From the NCBI GenBank assembly GCA_023053545.1, contig JAKZAN010000005.1:4526001-4590000 (forward strand): a stretch of 64,000 bases of DNA, given 5' to 3'. The position numbers and the translations under genes are program-made. Positions 39,671 to 52,473 of the stretch are shown here, one piece after another. This DNA is from Lepidurus packardi (taxonomy: Eukaryota; Arthropoda; Branchiopoda; Notostraca; Triopsidae). Numbering within the stretch: position 1 is the stretch's first letter; every line of letters begins with the position of its first letter. The notes below the pieces were generated by a model, which saw only the letters and a list, made by a program, of their open reading frames with translations, did no database searches and was not told the DNA's origin.

Positions 39671-42393
39671 TATTCGAAGGGCAGGCCGAAGTACCGCTAA
39701 GAGTCCTCGGTTGACCCTAAGGGAAACGTTCGGTAACTTTTATTTTTGGACGGGACAGCACGCTGTTTCAATAGCAAATAAGAACCAGACTGCATGGTGA
39801 GATCGCGTGTGCTCTAGATTACTACTAGCCCCCCAAACCCAAGGAAACCATGAGCTTGGTTCAATTTCGCCCGTCAACCTCAAATGTAACGCGAAATGTA
39901 AAAGCCTTGAACCGACTTCCACCATCAAAAGTGTTTCTTCTTTTTACTTTGTGGGGCCCATCTTTGCTATGTAATGTAAAGGTTGACCGCCATCTCCCTT
40001 AGCATGACTCGCGGTCATCAACTAATAAGCTGTTCTCTGAAAAACAGGGAAAGGTATAGTAAAGAGCTTGCTGCGGTGGTGGTCATGGAATCCAACTGCC
40101 CCCTCCTTGAACATGACAGATTCATTGGGAATTATCCAACCCTTATTACCGGGACTATGGGGCTTTTGGATTCTTCTTATTTAAAAAATAAAATAAAAAA
40201 CAGCGGACGTCACGTCGAGCTGTGGATTTACTGATTTACTGCACAAACCTAGATTCTTCTTCTTTCTATTCCATTTTTTATCCACAAGCCCCCTTCCACT
40301 TTTTTTTAGATACAGTCGGCTAGTACCGGCTAAACTGCTATAAAGCTTCTCCATCAGGTCCTTTGCAAAAGTAACTCATTCCGCCCCATCGTTTCACAAC
40401 TTCTAATAATCGTCTGTTATTAATCTTTTCTTTTTGCGTTAGTTTTGAGTCTCATCTTCTTTTTTTCGGGGGATTCCCTAGGTGCTTTATGACAGAACGA
40501 AAAGAAAGTAATTGTGTTTTACAAACAGGAAAGGTTATTTTATTTTCTTATGTTTTTTTCTTCTTCTCAAGTGCTCAGGTGCCGTGATGGTTTCATATAA
40601 ATGTATTTTTTTCATACTTTCTTTTATGTTTCTAAAGCCAGAAAGAAAAAGAAAAAAGTAATTGCAAGTTAGTACATATATCTGGATATCAAGCCCGCCT
40701 GGGTAAGATTTAGTGCACCTGAACAACTCCGTGGCATTTTTTTTTTTTATTTTTTTTTTTAGAAATGGGTTAGGGTCCTTAAGCAAAGTGGGATCCCCTC
40801 CTCTTTGCTGTCGGTTGGCGGTGGGATACTCATACTCATTGGCTATGCCCCATCAGTTGCACGCACTGTCGCACGCAGAAAAGCGTTGAAAAATGCTAAC
40901 GAGCAAACGAAGTCAAGGCTTTGAGGCTCTGGCACTAACAGAAGAGCCAATATGTATATATGGCCCCAGCCAGCTAAACGAAAAATTTTACGCAATATGT
41001 GTGTCGTGTGTTAACGTTATTCACAAGCCATACCGGAATTCTCCACGCTCGTTACGGGAAATGGGAAATAGGTGGAAGAGAGGCCGACTTTTTCCCTTGC
41101 ACAAGAAACCATTAAGAAATAGATTGCAATGAATGGTATATGGTTCCACAGACGAAAATTGTCCCGTGTAAATCTTTTTTTTCTCTCTTTCTCGCTTCTC
41201 TCTTCTGACTAGAACAGTCTGCCCCATTCTAACAACAAATGCACAATAACTCAGTGTCAAATGAACGGAGGAGGCTTCAATCTCGCCTTAGCCCAAATCT
41301 GTGGAGGTTTTCGAGGGACCAAATAGGGCCCCCACAAGGTTTCCTTTGCTTCCGGGCTAGAAACCAGGGGAATCTTCCTTAAGTGACCTTCCTAACTTTG
41401 GTAAACGACTTTACCAACTCTGACCAGAATTTCTTCAGATATAATGGCCCTCCTGTGCTGCTTTCTCTCGTTCCACGGGGCAAAAACCGCGAAAATTGAG
41501 TCTTGCGTTTTTGGCATAATGTTAGGTTTCAGCCGAACCTTATTCACCTAATTGTCCCAAGCTTGTCTGGTTTCAACATTGGTTCAACATGGAGGGAAAA
41601 GATAGATTGCCAAAAGCACCACCTGAACCCTTCATTAGTTTGGCCAAGTGGCAATATCCGTTGCTGCACTTCTTTAGTTATGGGACATCGTTTTTATGGA
41701 CCAGGTGCCGCATGTTTTCGGTGCTTTGGTGAAAAGAATATCCGGAAAATGGCGAACCCAGAATCAAAAAGTAAAGGAAACAGATAAAAGTAAAAAGGGG
41801 CCCTTTCCCTCTTGTTCTTCTAACGGTTATTGGCCGTATAGAGCATATAGAGCATCCTCATTTTAATGGCTAATAGTAATGGTCACTGCTCTTCCTATTC
41901 ACCAACGACGACTATGGGAAACTCGCCTACCCTGCATACACACATGATAAACGTAGATACATTGATGCAGCACAATCCATTGCCTTTCCCTATGCCCCCC
42001 TTTCTTTCTAACAGACCCTCGACCCTTTCCGGTTAGAGTTAACGTCTAAACATATACCAGTATCCGAGTGACCGTATAGTACTTACACTCTGCTGTACAT
42101 TACCCCCGCAAATATTAACCCATTGCAGAGATTTTTGTAAAAAGGGGTGGGGGGTGCAGACTGGTCTTGACCTCTTTGGTATCGGTTACCAGAGCGTATC
42201 ATGTCACACAAAGGTTACTTTACATATGGGGCGGAAGTAATAGGGCGGTTATGCATATATCTTAAGGGGGGCTAAAGCGCAATAGCACCAAAAATCACAT
42301 GTAGGGCTTTTGATGGGTACTTGTAGTGTACATTATTGAAAGAATGATGAACTTTGTTACGTTCACGAGGTATTGCCATGCACAGTTTGGGTG

Positions 42394-42448
42394 ATGACGT
42401 CACACAGGTCGTGGCGTGGCTTACGGCGCTTATTACCATAGTTACTAA
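42394..42448 (+). repeat. Short dispersed repeat, copy 2
   Basis: Diverged copy of the repeat near 6.8 kb: TGACGTC, then GGTCGTGGCGTGGCTTAC, then TTACCATAGTTACT, in the same order. Confidence 0.4.
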
Positions 42449-43498
42449 TGATAAAATGTATTCGCATGCTTCAAAACAGTAAACAAGGCTCCCTGGGTGT
42501 CAACGATTGGGTACACTACATTTGTGACGTTAGAAAGCCACGTGATCCTATCCTTTAAATTTCTTTTTTAATGGCTGAAATACTGTTTCGCGCATGATGG
42601 AAGAAAGCTATAAATACAAAATTGGATTGGCGGCTTTATTTTTTAAAAGACAAAAGCAGTTATTTGTTCTAGCTGGAGCCCCTTCAATGGCGTTATCGAA
42701 GTCCTCAAGATACCATGGATCGCTGTTAACATTCCGTCACGTCTATTCCAACATTGTATCCTGGATCGGATCTCACACACAGCCATTCGTTATATCCCGC
42801 TGGTAAGCTTTGAGACACTTTTTTCCCCTTCTTTTATCTATCCATCTTGCTTTGACTGGAACCCTCGAATTTTTACACTTTTCTGTTTTCCTAATACTAA
42901 TAACCTGTGCAGCACAACTTAACGCACGCCAGGCAGTGCCAGGGAAAAAAATTGATACGTGTGCTCGTCAACAACATGTAGGGAAAACAGGTGCCCGAGC
43001 CATTCGAGTTGACATAAACGTCCCTGAAGGACTCGATATCTTCGCTCCAATACACGCGTAATCGAAACGCAACCCGTGCTTATTGACGCAGCACCGATAC
43101 GCATGATCGGCGTGGGAAGCGGTATCTTACACAACAAACCGAACCAAAAAGAAAGGCACACATCTCCGACAAACCCAACACACACACTGGCTCAAACGAT
43201 GTGGCAGTAAAAGTACGGGGAAAAAGGGATCGGTTCCGGTGTGCGAGGAAATGACCGTTTGGTCATCAATATCTCATTCGGTCTTCCTTTTTTCAGCGAG
43301 TTAGATTTTCTAGATTTTTCAAACAATTTTCTTTTTCCTCTGCAAGTAAACTTCGTAAACGTATTGTACAGTAACTATACTTTCTTTTTTAACAGAATTT
43401 TCGAACTGTAACGCCGTTTACCGTATTATATTTGCAGTGCTACAATTCCAACAGTGAATTAGCTTCACATTCTGTTCCTATGCTGTAATACTAAGTCT

Positions 43499-43725
43499 CC
43501 CGTATACCTTGACTTATTGATGGGAAAGAGTCACAGATGGCACTGATGTTTGTTATTGTTTTGTAAAAGCTTTGCGTAAGAAAAGAAGCAGGAATACATT
43601 GTCTATATAGTACGTGTTAGCAAGCTCAAGTTTACTGTCAAGAATTTTTTCCTTAAACGCACTGGTTTTCTCAAAAAGTTGTTCCGAAATTCCCCATGCT
43701 AACCGCCTACACCGAGCTAAGGTAT
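43499..43725. mobile_element. Inverted-repeat MITE, uninterrupted copy
   Basis: About 227 bp bounded by GTATACCTTGACT at the left and AGCTAAGGTATA at the right, giving an imperfect TATACCTTAGCT-type inverted repeat. It is collinear with 47797-48356, sharing GATGGGAAAGAGTCACAG, GTTAGCAAGCTCAAG and TTCCCCATGCTAACC. It lacks the 320-bp insert found there, so it represents the pre-insertion state. No coding capacity; superfamily unknown. Confidence 0.65.
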
Positions 43726-46700
43726 AGAATACCATTTCTCTATTGGCAGAAAAATTATTTGTTTTTCAGATTTTTTCAGTGGCTTTCAATGCCATTTCAA
43801 ATGCGTGTTCCAAAATCTATGCTTTCTGAATTACAATAGTGTACCGTTGTTTTGCTTGCAGGGACTTCGTTTCCCTTACCGAGGAGGGAAATGATAGACT
43901 CGTTAACACCCCGAAACCCTTTTTCTCAGCTTTTCGCCTTTGGTTTTACGAAGTAGTAAACAATCCTTGTGCTTGTTCCGGGGGAAAGTTTACAAGGGAA
44001 ACTGCAAACTCTTAGTAGGGGGCGGAAGCGTTTGGCTTTTGCCAGAGAACGAAACTAGCGCACGCTAAACAGGAAAAGTTTCGCATGGATTATTGGCAAC
44101 AAGTGGACCTTGTCGGCGGATGTAGTTTTGGGTTTATAACCTGGCTTGTTATGAAATATCTACCATAAAAAGAATAATAAAAAAAAGATACAGGGGTCGA
44201 AAAACTTGTTCTCTATATTTTTGTGGGGGAAAAGAGACAAGTTTTTTTTTAACCCCGCGAGAAAAAATAAATACGCCAAAGTATGAGAATCCTTTAGAAA
44301 GGTTGTGATCGGATGTGGTTTTCTGGCTCGGAATCTTCCGCCTGCTGAATGACGGGTTTTCAGGGGGTGCGGGGGGAGGGGGACGAGACAACGAGAGGTC
44401 TCGTCTTTTCATCAGTCGCCCAGGCCTGGCAAATCATGGAACGGAGCCAGCTTCAGCTTTGACAATTTCCCCTTCAGTAAATCCTCAAGACAGAATCTAC
44501 TCTCGAGGCAAACTTACGAGGGTGGTGTGCTTTAAGCAAGGCTTAAACCGTTAGGGACGACGCCGACGACGTCTTCGACACTCCCCGCGCGCTTCACTAA
44601 ACTCACATTCTTCGCCTCGTCACTTTCTTCAGGTCCACAAACCGTCATCTTAGCAAATGAAAAGTTTTCTTGTTTTTCCTCCCGAAGGCTCTCAACCCTT
44701 CTTCCGACATAACAAAACTATCCAATCATTTCTAAATAAAAACTTACCAGTTTTCGTTTCTCCATTTCGAAAAGCCCCAAAAATAATTGAAGGGTTTGGG
44801 GTTTCTGGTTTCTTACGAGCCCCTTTGTTTCTGGGACTCCTCTTCTGTCACTCAAAAGTTCCAAGCCGAAAAATGAAGAGTGTTCGAAACCCCTTTTCTT
44901 GGTGTTGGTGTGTGTGCTGTCTGCTTGTCCATAGCCATAAAGCCAATTACTTGGACTTGGGGATGTGTGATTACAGGGAAGCCTATCCAACGATCCCCGT
45001 CATCACAGACAGCAAGAAAAGACGAAAACCCTCCAAAAGGCAAACCAAAGGGTTCTCTTTCCAGCCGCGCCGAATGAGAATGGCACGTCTAATTTCTAGT
45101 TCTAACGCTATCTGACAGTTCCAGATGGGGTCATCTGTGGAGTTTCGAGCTATATTCCAGCTCTCCCACTATTATCACGTGTTCCTTTCGGTTCGGGAAA
45201 TTCCTGCCCCATGCGAAACAACCAGGAACAACCGCAGAAACGTTCCAAACCCCCTACTCTGGCTATCCACGTGATTAAAGTCCCCAGGTAACCAGGGATA
45301 TATGGTTAATAAGCAATGGGTCGCGTAGTATACGGCGGTGCAGACCAACTTGAAAACTACTACCATTATATATACATACACGGGAGTTTTTTTATTGGCT
45401 TTTTACAACTGTTACTCAGGCAACCGTTTGAACCTTTTTTCCACGTTTCCACGTTTTCTCACATTTCTAGGAGCTTTTAAAGCATTAAAAGACCTGCCTG
45501 CCTTTATCCCTGTCTATCCTCTTCATTTTTTTACGATTACAGACTAGAGATTCGCTCTCGATTTTCTTGAAGGACTCGGAATAATAGGATAAAAAAAAAG
45601 AAATGGAGGGGGGAAAAAAAGATCCTGAGAGTGAGAACAACAGACACATTGCTATAGCTTTAAGAAAGGCTGTGGCGGCTAGAAAGAGGATAAAGCTGAA
45701 CAGCTCTTCCCCAACGTTAGTCTGCTTCGATGGTCAAGCCAAGCCAAGAGGAAATTCCCAGGACAAAAAAGGCTTCGCCAAACCGAATCCTCAAATACCC
45801 GCAGGCGACTCTGTTCTATTTGCTTACTTTCCATTGCAAAATACCCACCCTACATAACCTTTTAAAGCGTTCCCAAGCTAAACAAGAAACGACATGTCGG
45901 TTCTTTCGATAAAAAAGAAAAAAATACTTCAAAAAAGGAAAAAACTTGTTCTTGTTTCCATATTTCGCTCCCCTCTCTCTTTATGTCATGGAAATTTATA
46001 TTTTTTTTATTTTTGTAAATGTCTTTCATAAAAAGACGTGCATGCCAAAGCCGTGAATTAGTGAAGTAGTAAGAGACCCATAACGGCGAGGATCATAAAG
46101 AATGTATACTAGGCTGCGCATGCTTTTCCGCTAGAGGCTTGAGGAGAACATGCGAATACAAGACTGCTGAACGAAAGACGAGAAAGGTTTTCGGGACGAG
46201 GACACACTCCTTCGACTCGCGTGTTTAGCCAGGGAAAGTGACATAGCTCAGTTGAAACGAGACTTAAAGAGATATCTAGCTTTACCTAAAAATAGCGCCG
46301 TAAAAAACGCCCGTCGAGCATCAGACAAGGCTTGCCCTATTATAGAGCTATTAACCATCCCCTCTTTTTCTGGCTTTATTTTTTCCTTCACGTAAAGTTC
46401 CCGTTTCCTCTAAGTTAATTTTCATTTTGGAAAACAAGCTGATAATTAGGCCATGTAAACAACCAAACAAACCACGTTTCTGGGCTTTTATCCTTTACAA
46501 GCGTTCTGCTCCCCTTTTCTGGTATCTGATCCATGCTTCTTTGGCTTCTTATTGTCTTTTCAGCATACTTCATATCTTAAACTAACCAGGACAAGCTTCC
46601 AACTTTTATTTTTTAGTCTTTCTTAACAATAAAGCCAAGTTTCCGGAGGTCCTACATTGCATATATAAGCCAAACTTTCAACTTTTTATTGTTGCTATTT

Positions 46701-47796
46701 CTTGAGGTCTTGTTGTACTTTCTTAACGTCCGGGTGTTTTGCTCACTGGCAAAAAAAAAATACCCGCTATACACTTGGTTCATGCGGTTCAGGTCCACTG
46801 AATCCGTTCGGCGTGTCCAAATGTTCAATGGCCCAGGTGTACTGCCCACGGCTTTGGTCTATCCCTGGCCAGTTTGCCACCCTCTCAACAAGGTTTCAAA
46901 AAAACATGCCCCGTTTCATGTATGCCCCCCAATCTCTTTGTCTCTTCGTTCTTTTTTCCTTTTTACTATTTTTTTTTTTTGGGTAAAATGGGTTTGATCA
47001 AGGCTATATAGCTTCACGTAGATCTCACGTTCACACCGAATTGACTTAAGTATAGGTCCAAAACATAAGCTCGAGAGCCCCTTTGCCAAAGCCTATTAGG
47101 TACGGAAACCGCTTTTCCACGGTTCCGATCGTTGCAAGCGATCAGAATTGACCATAGCCCTTCAATTTTATATCAAGTAGGAGCCCTTTTTGGGTGTCTG
47201 ATTGTGGTACCCTCCCAGCCGTGGCCGCGGACGGGATCTGTTGGTTGAGCGCACAAGCCTGAGCACCAGAATAAGAATAGAGGGCTCATTTTTACGTCAT
47301 TAAGTCATAAAGTCCGGCGTTCCGAAAAAGCCAACAGCCTTCCTGCTGTTGTCTATCCCTACGGCGGTCAGATTACTCAAATAAGATAGGGAAATAGCGG
47401 TCAAGCTGTTGGTCTGTCGGTCGAAATAACTTCAAACTTTGAACACACAGAAACTAATGGAAAGACCACGTTGAAAATCCAGGACTCCATGTGTCAACAA
47501 GTCCTTCTAAGTGCGTCTTGGGGCTCCGGCAATGGACTTTTAGCGCAAATAAACATCCAGCTCTTAAAAGTTTTCGCTTTCAAGCTATTCGTTACTGATA
47601 CCGCTACGGCATACAAGTTTCACAAGCTTTGTAACGACGCCGCTCATGTCTCATGCCAATGTGTCATTTACCTTGTGGGGGCTCTAGATCCCGTCTTGTC
47701 ACACCTGATCTCCTTTCACGCTTGGTCTGCACATTTGCAGGTGTTACTCCCATATGTCTAATTGTACGTGTAAAAAAACCTTCATAAATTAAGGCG
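43726..47796. other. Intergenic, no supportable gene
   Basis: Nothing recognisable. A GC-richer patch at 44550-44640 ends in a pyrimidine-rich TTTCTTCAG resembling a 3' splice site, but no adjoining conserved exon was found. Confidence 0.5.
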
Positions 47797-48356
47797 CCCG
47801 TATCCCTTAGCTTATAGATGGGAAAGAGTCACAGATGGCACTGAAGTTTGTTATTGTTTTGCGCAACAGGTTCTCCAGTTTCAGAACCCGGAGATAAAAT
47901 CGCGTGTATTACTGTTGCAAAACGTTCTCTGGAAAAATAATGACAAACGGGTGTCACTCGAGTTGAAAATTGGTAGTTGGATTGGAAATGCATTAGGTGA
48001 GGTTAGGTTAGATTAGATTAATGATTCGTATCAGTTTTCGTTAAAATCGTCTAAATTTATACTTTCTTTTACTGCATTAGCTGAAAAAAGAAAAATTCAT
48101 TGTTGAAAACTGACACATCAGTGTAATATTTAACAGCTGGACACAGTACATACGTTTTGTCACTAAATCCGGAGAACGTGTTGGTTTTGCGAAAGCCTTG
48201 TGTGAGAAAGAAATAGTAATAAATTGTCTATTGATTGTGCACTACCTGTTAGCAAGCTCAAGACTACTGTCAAAGAATTGTTCCATTAAATGCAGTGGTT
48301 TTGAAAAATTGTTCAAGATTCCCCATGCTAACCCCCTATACCGAGCTAAGGTATAC
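47797..48356. mobile_element. Inverted-repeat MITE, interrupted copy
   Basis: Second copy of the element at 43.5 kb, split at 47863/48192 by a CAACA-type MITE. The outer pieces (47797-47863 and 48184-48356) align with the uninterrupted copy, including the TATACCTTAGCT-type right end. The target site in the uninterrupted copy reads GTTTTGTAAAAG against GTTTTGCGAAAG here. Confidence 0.65.
47864..48183. mobile_element. CAACA-type (probably hAT-like) MITE with perfect 8-bp target duplication
   Basis: 320 bp starting CAACAGGTTCTCC and ending GGAGAACGTGTTG, flanked by perfect direct repeats GTTTTGCG at 47856-47863 and 48184-48191. The interior matches the reverse complement of 12773-13078. It is non-coding, so transposase must come from elsewhere. 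Confidence 0.8.
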
Positions 48357-51300
48357 CCCTTGGGGTTTGCCTGAACATTCTTTTTCACTCTTATGCAGTA
48401 CTCCTGGGTCATTCCACAAATGTAAAAATCTCCATTCCTCCATAAGAGCGTGTAATAAGTGAGTAAGGAAGATTAAAAAAGTGGGCTTTGGGGTATCGAG
48501 AGTTACCATCTTTCGATTCACACCCACGATTTGATGGAAAACCAAACGAAAAAAAGAAGAAAAAAAAGAAGTTGGGTCTGAAGAAGGCGATGCTCTTGCG
48601 CAGTCGCCTTATTTCCGGCCTCTCTTCTGCCGCCTACTACCTCTACCCAAAACCGAACGCTACCCATAGTCATTACAACCCATTACAGATCCTCACGCTA
48701 ATAGGCACTCGGACTACCCTGCCAATTCATGGGGCCGGCCTACTTCTTTTTCTTTTTTGGTGCCCCTTTTTTCCAACGTTACGACCTTTCCCGCCTTTTT
48801 GGGTTGCCAGCGGAATAATAGCATGTCTTGGGCCATGCCAAGCCACGAACAAGGTCGTAAACACGTACTGTGTTGATCGAATGGGAATTATTTTTTTAAC
48901 TTATTTCAACGGGAAGTTATGATATGTTTGCCTTCGGTGAGAAAGTTTCAAAAACTCTTTCTTGAGGGCCTTGCTTTAGTAAGCAATCCCAACAAGTTAA
49001 TATTACTTGCAACAACCTCAACTTGGGAAAACTGATAGAAAACCCAGGTCTTGACATACGACAACAGCAAAAAGAAATATAAAAAATAAAAGATGGAAAG
49101 CGGCTCAGAGACTGCTGAAGATAAAAGAAGAAGCTGGGGATGCTTGATGCTGAACATGGATAAATCAAAAGTTTGGGGGAGGTAGGTGACAAGTCCCATT
49201 TCCAACTTTGGCTACCCCAAGAAACGACAGTCAAACTCATCATTATTCCCCTGGCTCCGTTCGAAATTGACACCTAAAAGTGCACAACTTATAGTCCAAT
49301 CCAACAAGTTTCGCGTTACAAGAGACTTGACTCAAGACGCGGCGTTTTGTAGTAAATTAAAATAAAGAGAAATTCTGAATAGTAAGTACAAACTGGAGTA
49401 GTTCGTTTCGAATATTGGTGTTGAATGACTAAAATAAAGAAAAATTCTGGAGTAGTCTGGTTTAGAGTACTAAACCATCTTTATCTTCCATTTCATTCTT
49501 TTTGAATAAAGTAAATAAAGAAAAGTTCTATATAGTAAGTACAAACGGGAGTAGTTTGGTTTTGAGTGTTTTTATGACGTTCTTTACTTTCTTTTAGCTT
49601 TTAGTTGTATCTCGGATGTTAGCGTTAGAACACGCCCCATGTCCATCTTTGAACCGAAGTTAAGAACGCAAGCTTGCTTAGCCCATTTGTCATCTTGTCA
49701 GTCACAGGGTTTTCTTGGTTCCGGTATAGGAAAAAGATAAGCCAAGTCGCCATTCCTTTTCTTCCCAAATTGACAGGGCCCTGGCTACGTTAGCGGGTTT
49801 TCCGAGTATACTGAAGAAATACCTTGTTTGTGTGTTTGTAAAGACTTACCCAACTACGCGTTTACCGTATCCATGGTCCACACTTCTCATATCAACTCAA
49901 AGAGACTACAAGGTTTCCCCCACCCTTCGGAAAATCAATGACTATCGTAGAATTTACTTTCGCTGTTACACCAAACTCCACGTGCAGAAACACTCAAACC
50001 GTGTCTCATTTCGACAAACAAATCAAAGTCAATCTTGGCTAAAAACGGCAAAACTAACAGTCTTATAAGAATGCCTCGCAATTACGCCAATTAAGTTGAG
50101 TGCGCAATCTTCCTGAGCCTTTTTGTCTCAGCTCCGCCTCTTCCCTGAGCCGAAATGACAGCCGCCAAGAATATACAGTTTAGTAATGCAAATGAACACC
50201 CTCTCTCTCTCTTTCTGTTCTACTCTTCCCGAGACTTGGCGGGCAAACATTAAACTTGACTTGAGGTGAAGTTTTTCTGCAAATGTGTAACTCCCCAACA
50301 GGAAAGACATTTTTTATTTCGACCAAATAACATTCCACTCGCCCAAAACTTTGCTGGGAGAATAGTAAGCCACAATAAAGGCGAGCAGGCGACCATAACG
50401 AACCTCAACTTTTAATTTCTTTAGATGTAGCTATAGCCACGTCTTGAATAGTAACCGTTCCTATACACCATCACCTTCGACTCGTTTTTTCGCGTTTTAT
50501 TTTTATGGGAAATAAAAAAGTTTCCCTTTTTCGTGGGGCCATTGCATTAGACAAGTAGGGCGTGACGTTTCCAGGACCATCCGAAATCAAAGCTAATTTT
50601 TTGTTTTGTTCGGATTTCTTTTGCTCCTTCATTCTGTCCCAATTAACACCAAGTGCAAAAACGACGACTTCCCCATTCTTCGCTTCTGCCCACTTTACCG
50701 GAATCAAGGTCCCCTTTTTCCTGTCTCTCCTTCTCCCTTATCAGATCAAGAATAAAAAAACAGGTTAGAGTTGAGCCAAAAAAGGCGAACGTGAGCCTTT
50801 CTCGCTTAATCGAATGTGACGTGCTTCTCAAAAGCGTCTCTCCCAACGAAATAAACCGACAGCATAGCAGCATTTGGAAGTAAGAATACGGGCGCATCGT
50901 GGGTATGTTGAGTTGGCAGTCAAGGCAAAAGGCTCTCAATCTTAAGAAAAGAGGGGCCAAAGTTTCTTTTTTCCCAGCCACCTTTCGATTATTCCGATTT
51001 TTCGACGAGTCCAAAGAAGGGGAGGGGAAGGAGATAACTACACCATACCCTTTGCCTTATATAGCAAGGACCTATTGTTAACCCCGTTCGCCCTCTAACA
51101 AATCTACCAACTCAACTCTCCTTGTCATCTTTTCTCAACGAAAAGGAGTTGTACTAGTCCGCTGGAAAAGGCGAAAATCTTGACAAAATCTTACACAATA
51201 GCTCCTACGTCGTCCCCCAAGTTTTCGGACTCTATTGTCCCCCAACTGTCGCTAATGTCCACCCATATTAGTTATTCCCAGCAACGCATTAGAATGGAAA

Positions 51301-51970
51301 CGCTTTTTGCTCCTGCCAGAAAGAGCCAACAATGGAAAATCTGGTCATCTTAAGTGTGAAAATATCTCCCAAGGCTCCTGAAATGATGGACACACGCACA
51401 CAAGAACAAGCTATAAAGGACACAAAACTGTCCAGGAATATAAAGATACGAAGAAAGAAGAAAAGATCAGGTGGAAACACCCATGATTCAGCACATTACT
51501 GATTCAACTCTAGAATGTTAAAACTCTCCCAGCCTACATACCCTTATTCGTTGAAAAGTCCAGTAGCTACATAGAGCCGAGGTATATATCGTGTAGTGTT
51601 GGCTTATACGACGATTTCTATAATAAAAGCTGCTATTGTATGCAAAACAGGGGGGACAGGAAACGGGTACAATTTCCCTTGTTTTTCTACTGCAAGGATG
51701 ATTTTCGAGCGAGTTTGCATAGAACTGTAAATCAGAGCAGAACAGACCAGAAATGAACCTCATTTCGAAAGCTTTCTTAACATGATGACAACAGCGATCG
51801 TTGCTACGCTTATTCAAGGGCAAAAAAATAAGAGTGGTTTTGCTTCAATTGCACGGGAGAATTACAGGAATTGCAAACCATGAACGTCAGAGCAGGAATT
51901 GGGTGCGCGAAAGTGAACACAAAATGACAAAATGGATCGAAAAATGCTCCAAAGACTAGATGTCAAGTTA
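48357..51970. other. Intergenic, with a degenerate minisatellite
   Basis: No gene seen. The only structure noted is the repeat array at 49359-49568. Confidence 0.5.
49359..49568. repeat. Degenerate minisatellite, three units of about 70 bp
   Basis: Units at about 49359-49412, 49431-49470 and 49507-49568 share AAATAAAGARAAATTCT, AGTAAGTACAAAC and GGAGTAGT blocks. The middle unit lacks the central block. Confidence 0.6.
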
Positions 51971-52036
51971 ATATTGATTATATTAAGCGGAGATTCTAAT
52001 AACCGAAAATCGGAAATATGTAATAGTTAACGCAAT

Positions 52037-52090
52037 GCAATGTTAACGATTAATGCAATGTTAACGATTAATGCAATGTTAACGATTAAT
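52037..52090. repeat. Three perfect 18-bp tandem units
   Basis: GCAATGTTAACGATTAAT is present three times without a mismatch, at the point where the transposase reading frame of the pogo-like remnant breaks off. Confidence 0.9.
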
Positions 52091-52473
52091 CGGCGTGTGA
52101 AACCAACTGGCTTGTTTAAACCAAAGAAACGAAGCCTCGTCTATTTCACACTTTCCCACATATTGCCTTTCTCTAGATTCACTACATCCACTATTCTTTA
52201 TCTCGTAACGATTTTTAACAATCTTGATAGAGATGATTGAGTAATTCCTAATTTAACGGCCGCTTCCCTTTGTGCCAAATCTTTTAAATATAACTTGTCA
52301 TAAGTTTCAAAGAGTCGCAACTTCTTTTTTGCATTTAAATTCACTCTTTTCTTGTTTTTGCCATTTTTATATAACCACACGTCCAAACCACAACTAACAC
52401 TGCGCCTTTGAAGCCTACTCCTATACTTGGGTAGGATTCTCAACACAATATCCCTTCTAATTTTTCCAGTCAA
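52091..52473 (-). pseudogene. Tigger/pogo transposase fragment (CENP-B-type HTH), frameshifted
   Basis: The frame from 52473 encodes a basic leader, then KKRVNLNAKKKLRLFETYD and REAAVKLGITQSSLSRLLK, a Psq/CENP-B N-terminal helix-turn-helix as in Tigger transposases. It stops at 52198. A shift of one base in the A-rich run near 52214-52220 restores similarity in another frame, with a second CENP-B-type helix-turn-helix segment containing EIDEASFLWFKQA (about 52110-52145). Nothing of the DDE catalytic domain follows; coding ends at the 18-bp repeats. The 91 residues before the break cannot be a functional transposase. Confidence 0.65.

Larger units (their letters stand above)
24883..43498. other. 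Large gene-poor region, first part
   Basis: No coding region is supportable over 18.6 kb; open frames reach 80-200 codons at most and look random in composition. Short microsatellites are present, plus many homopolymer runs, TATATAA-like words and purine/pyrimidine-skewed tracts. The first kilobase must contain the promoter or leader of the PRRT-like gene; remote 5' non-coding exons of that gene could lie anywhere here. Confidence 0.5.

Noticed and set aside
44550-44650. GC-rich patch ending in a pyrimidine tract and CAG, like a 3' splice site
   Set aside because: The following sequence does not encode anything recognisable and no matching donor exon was found.
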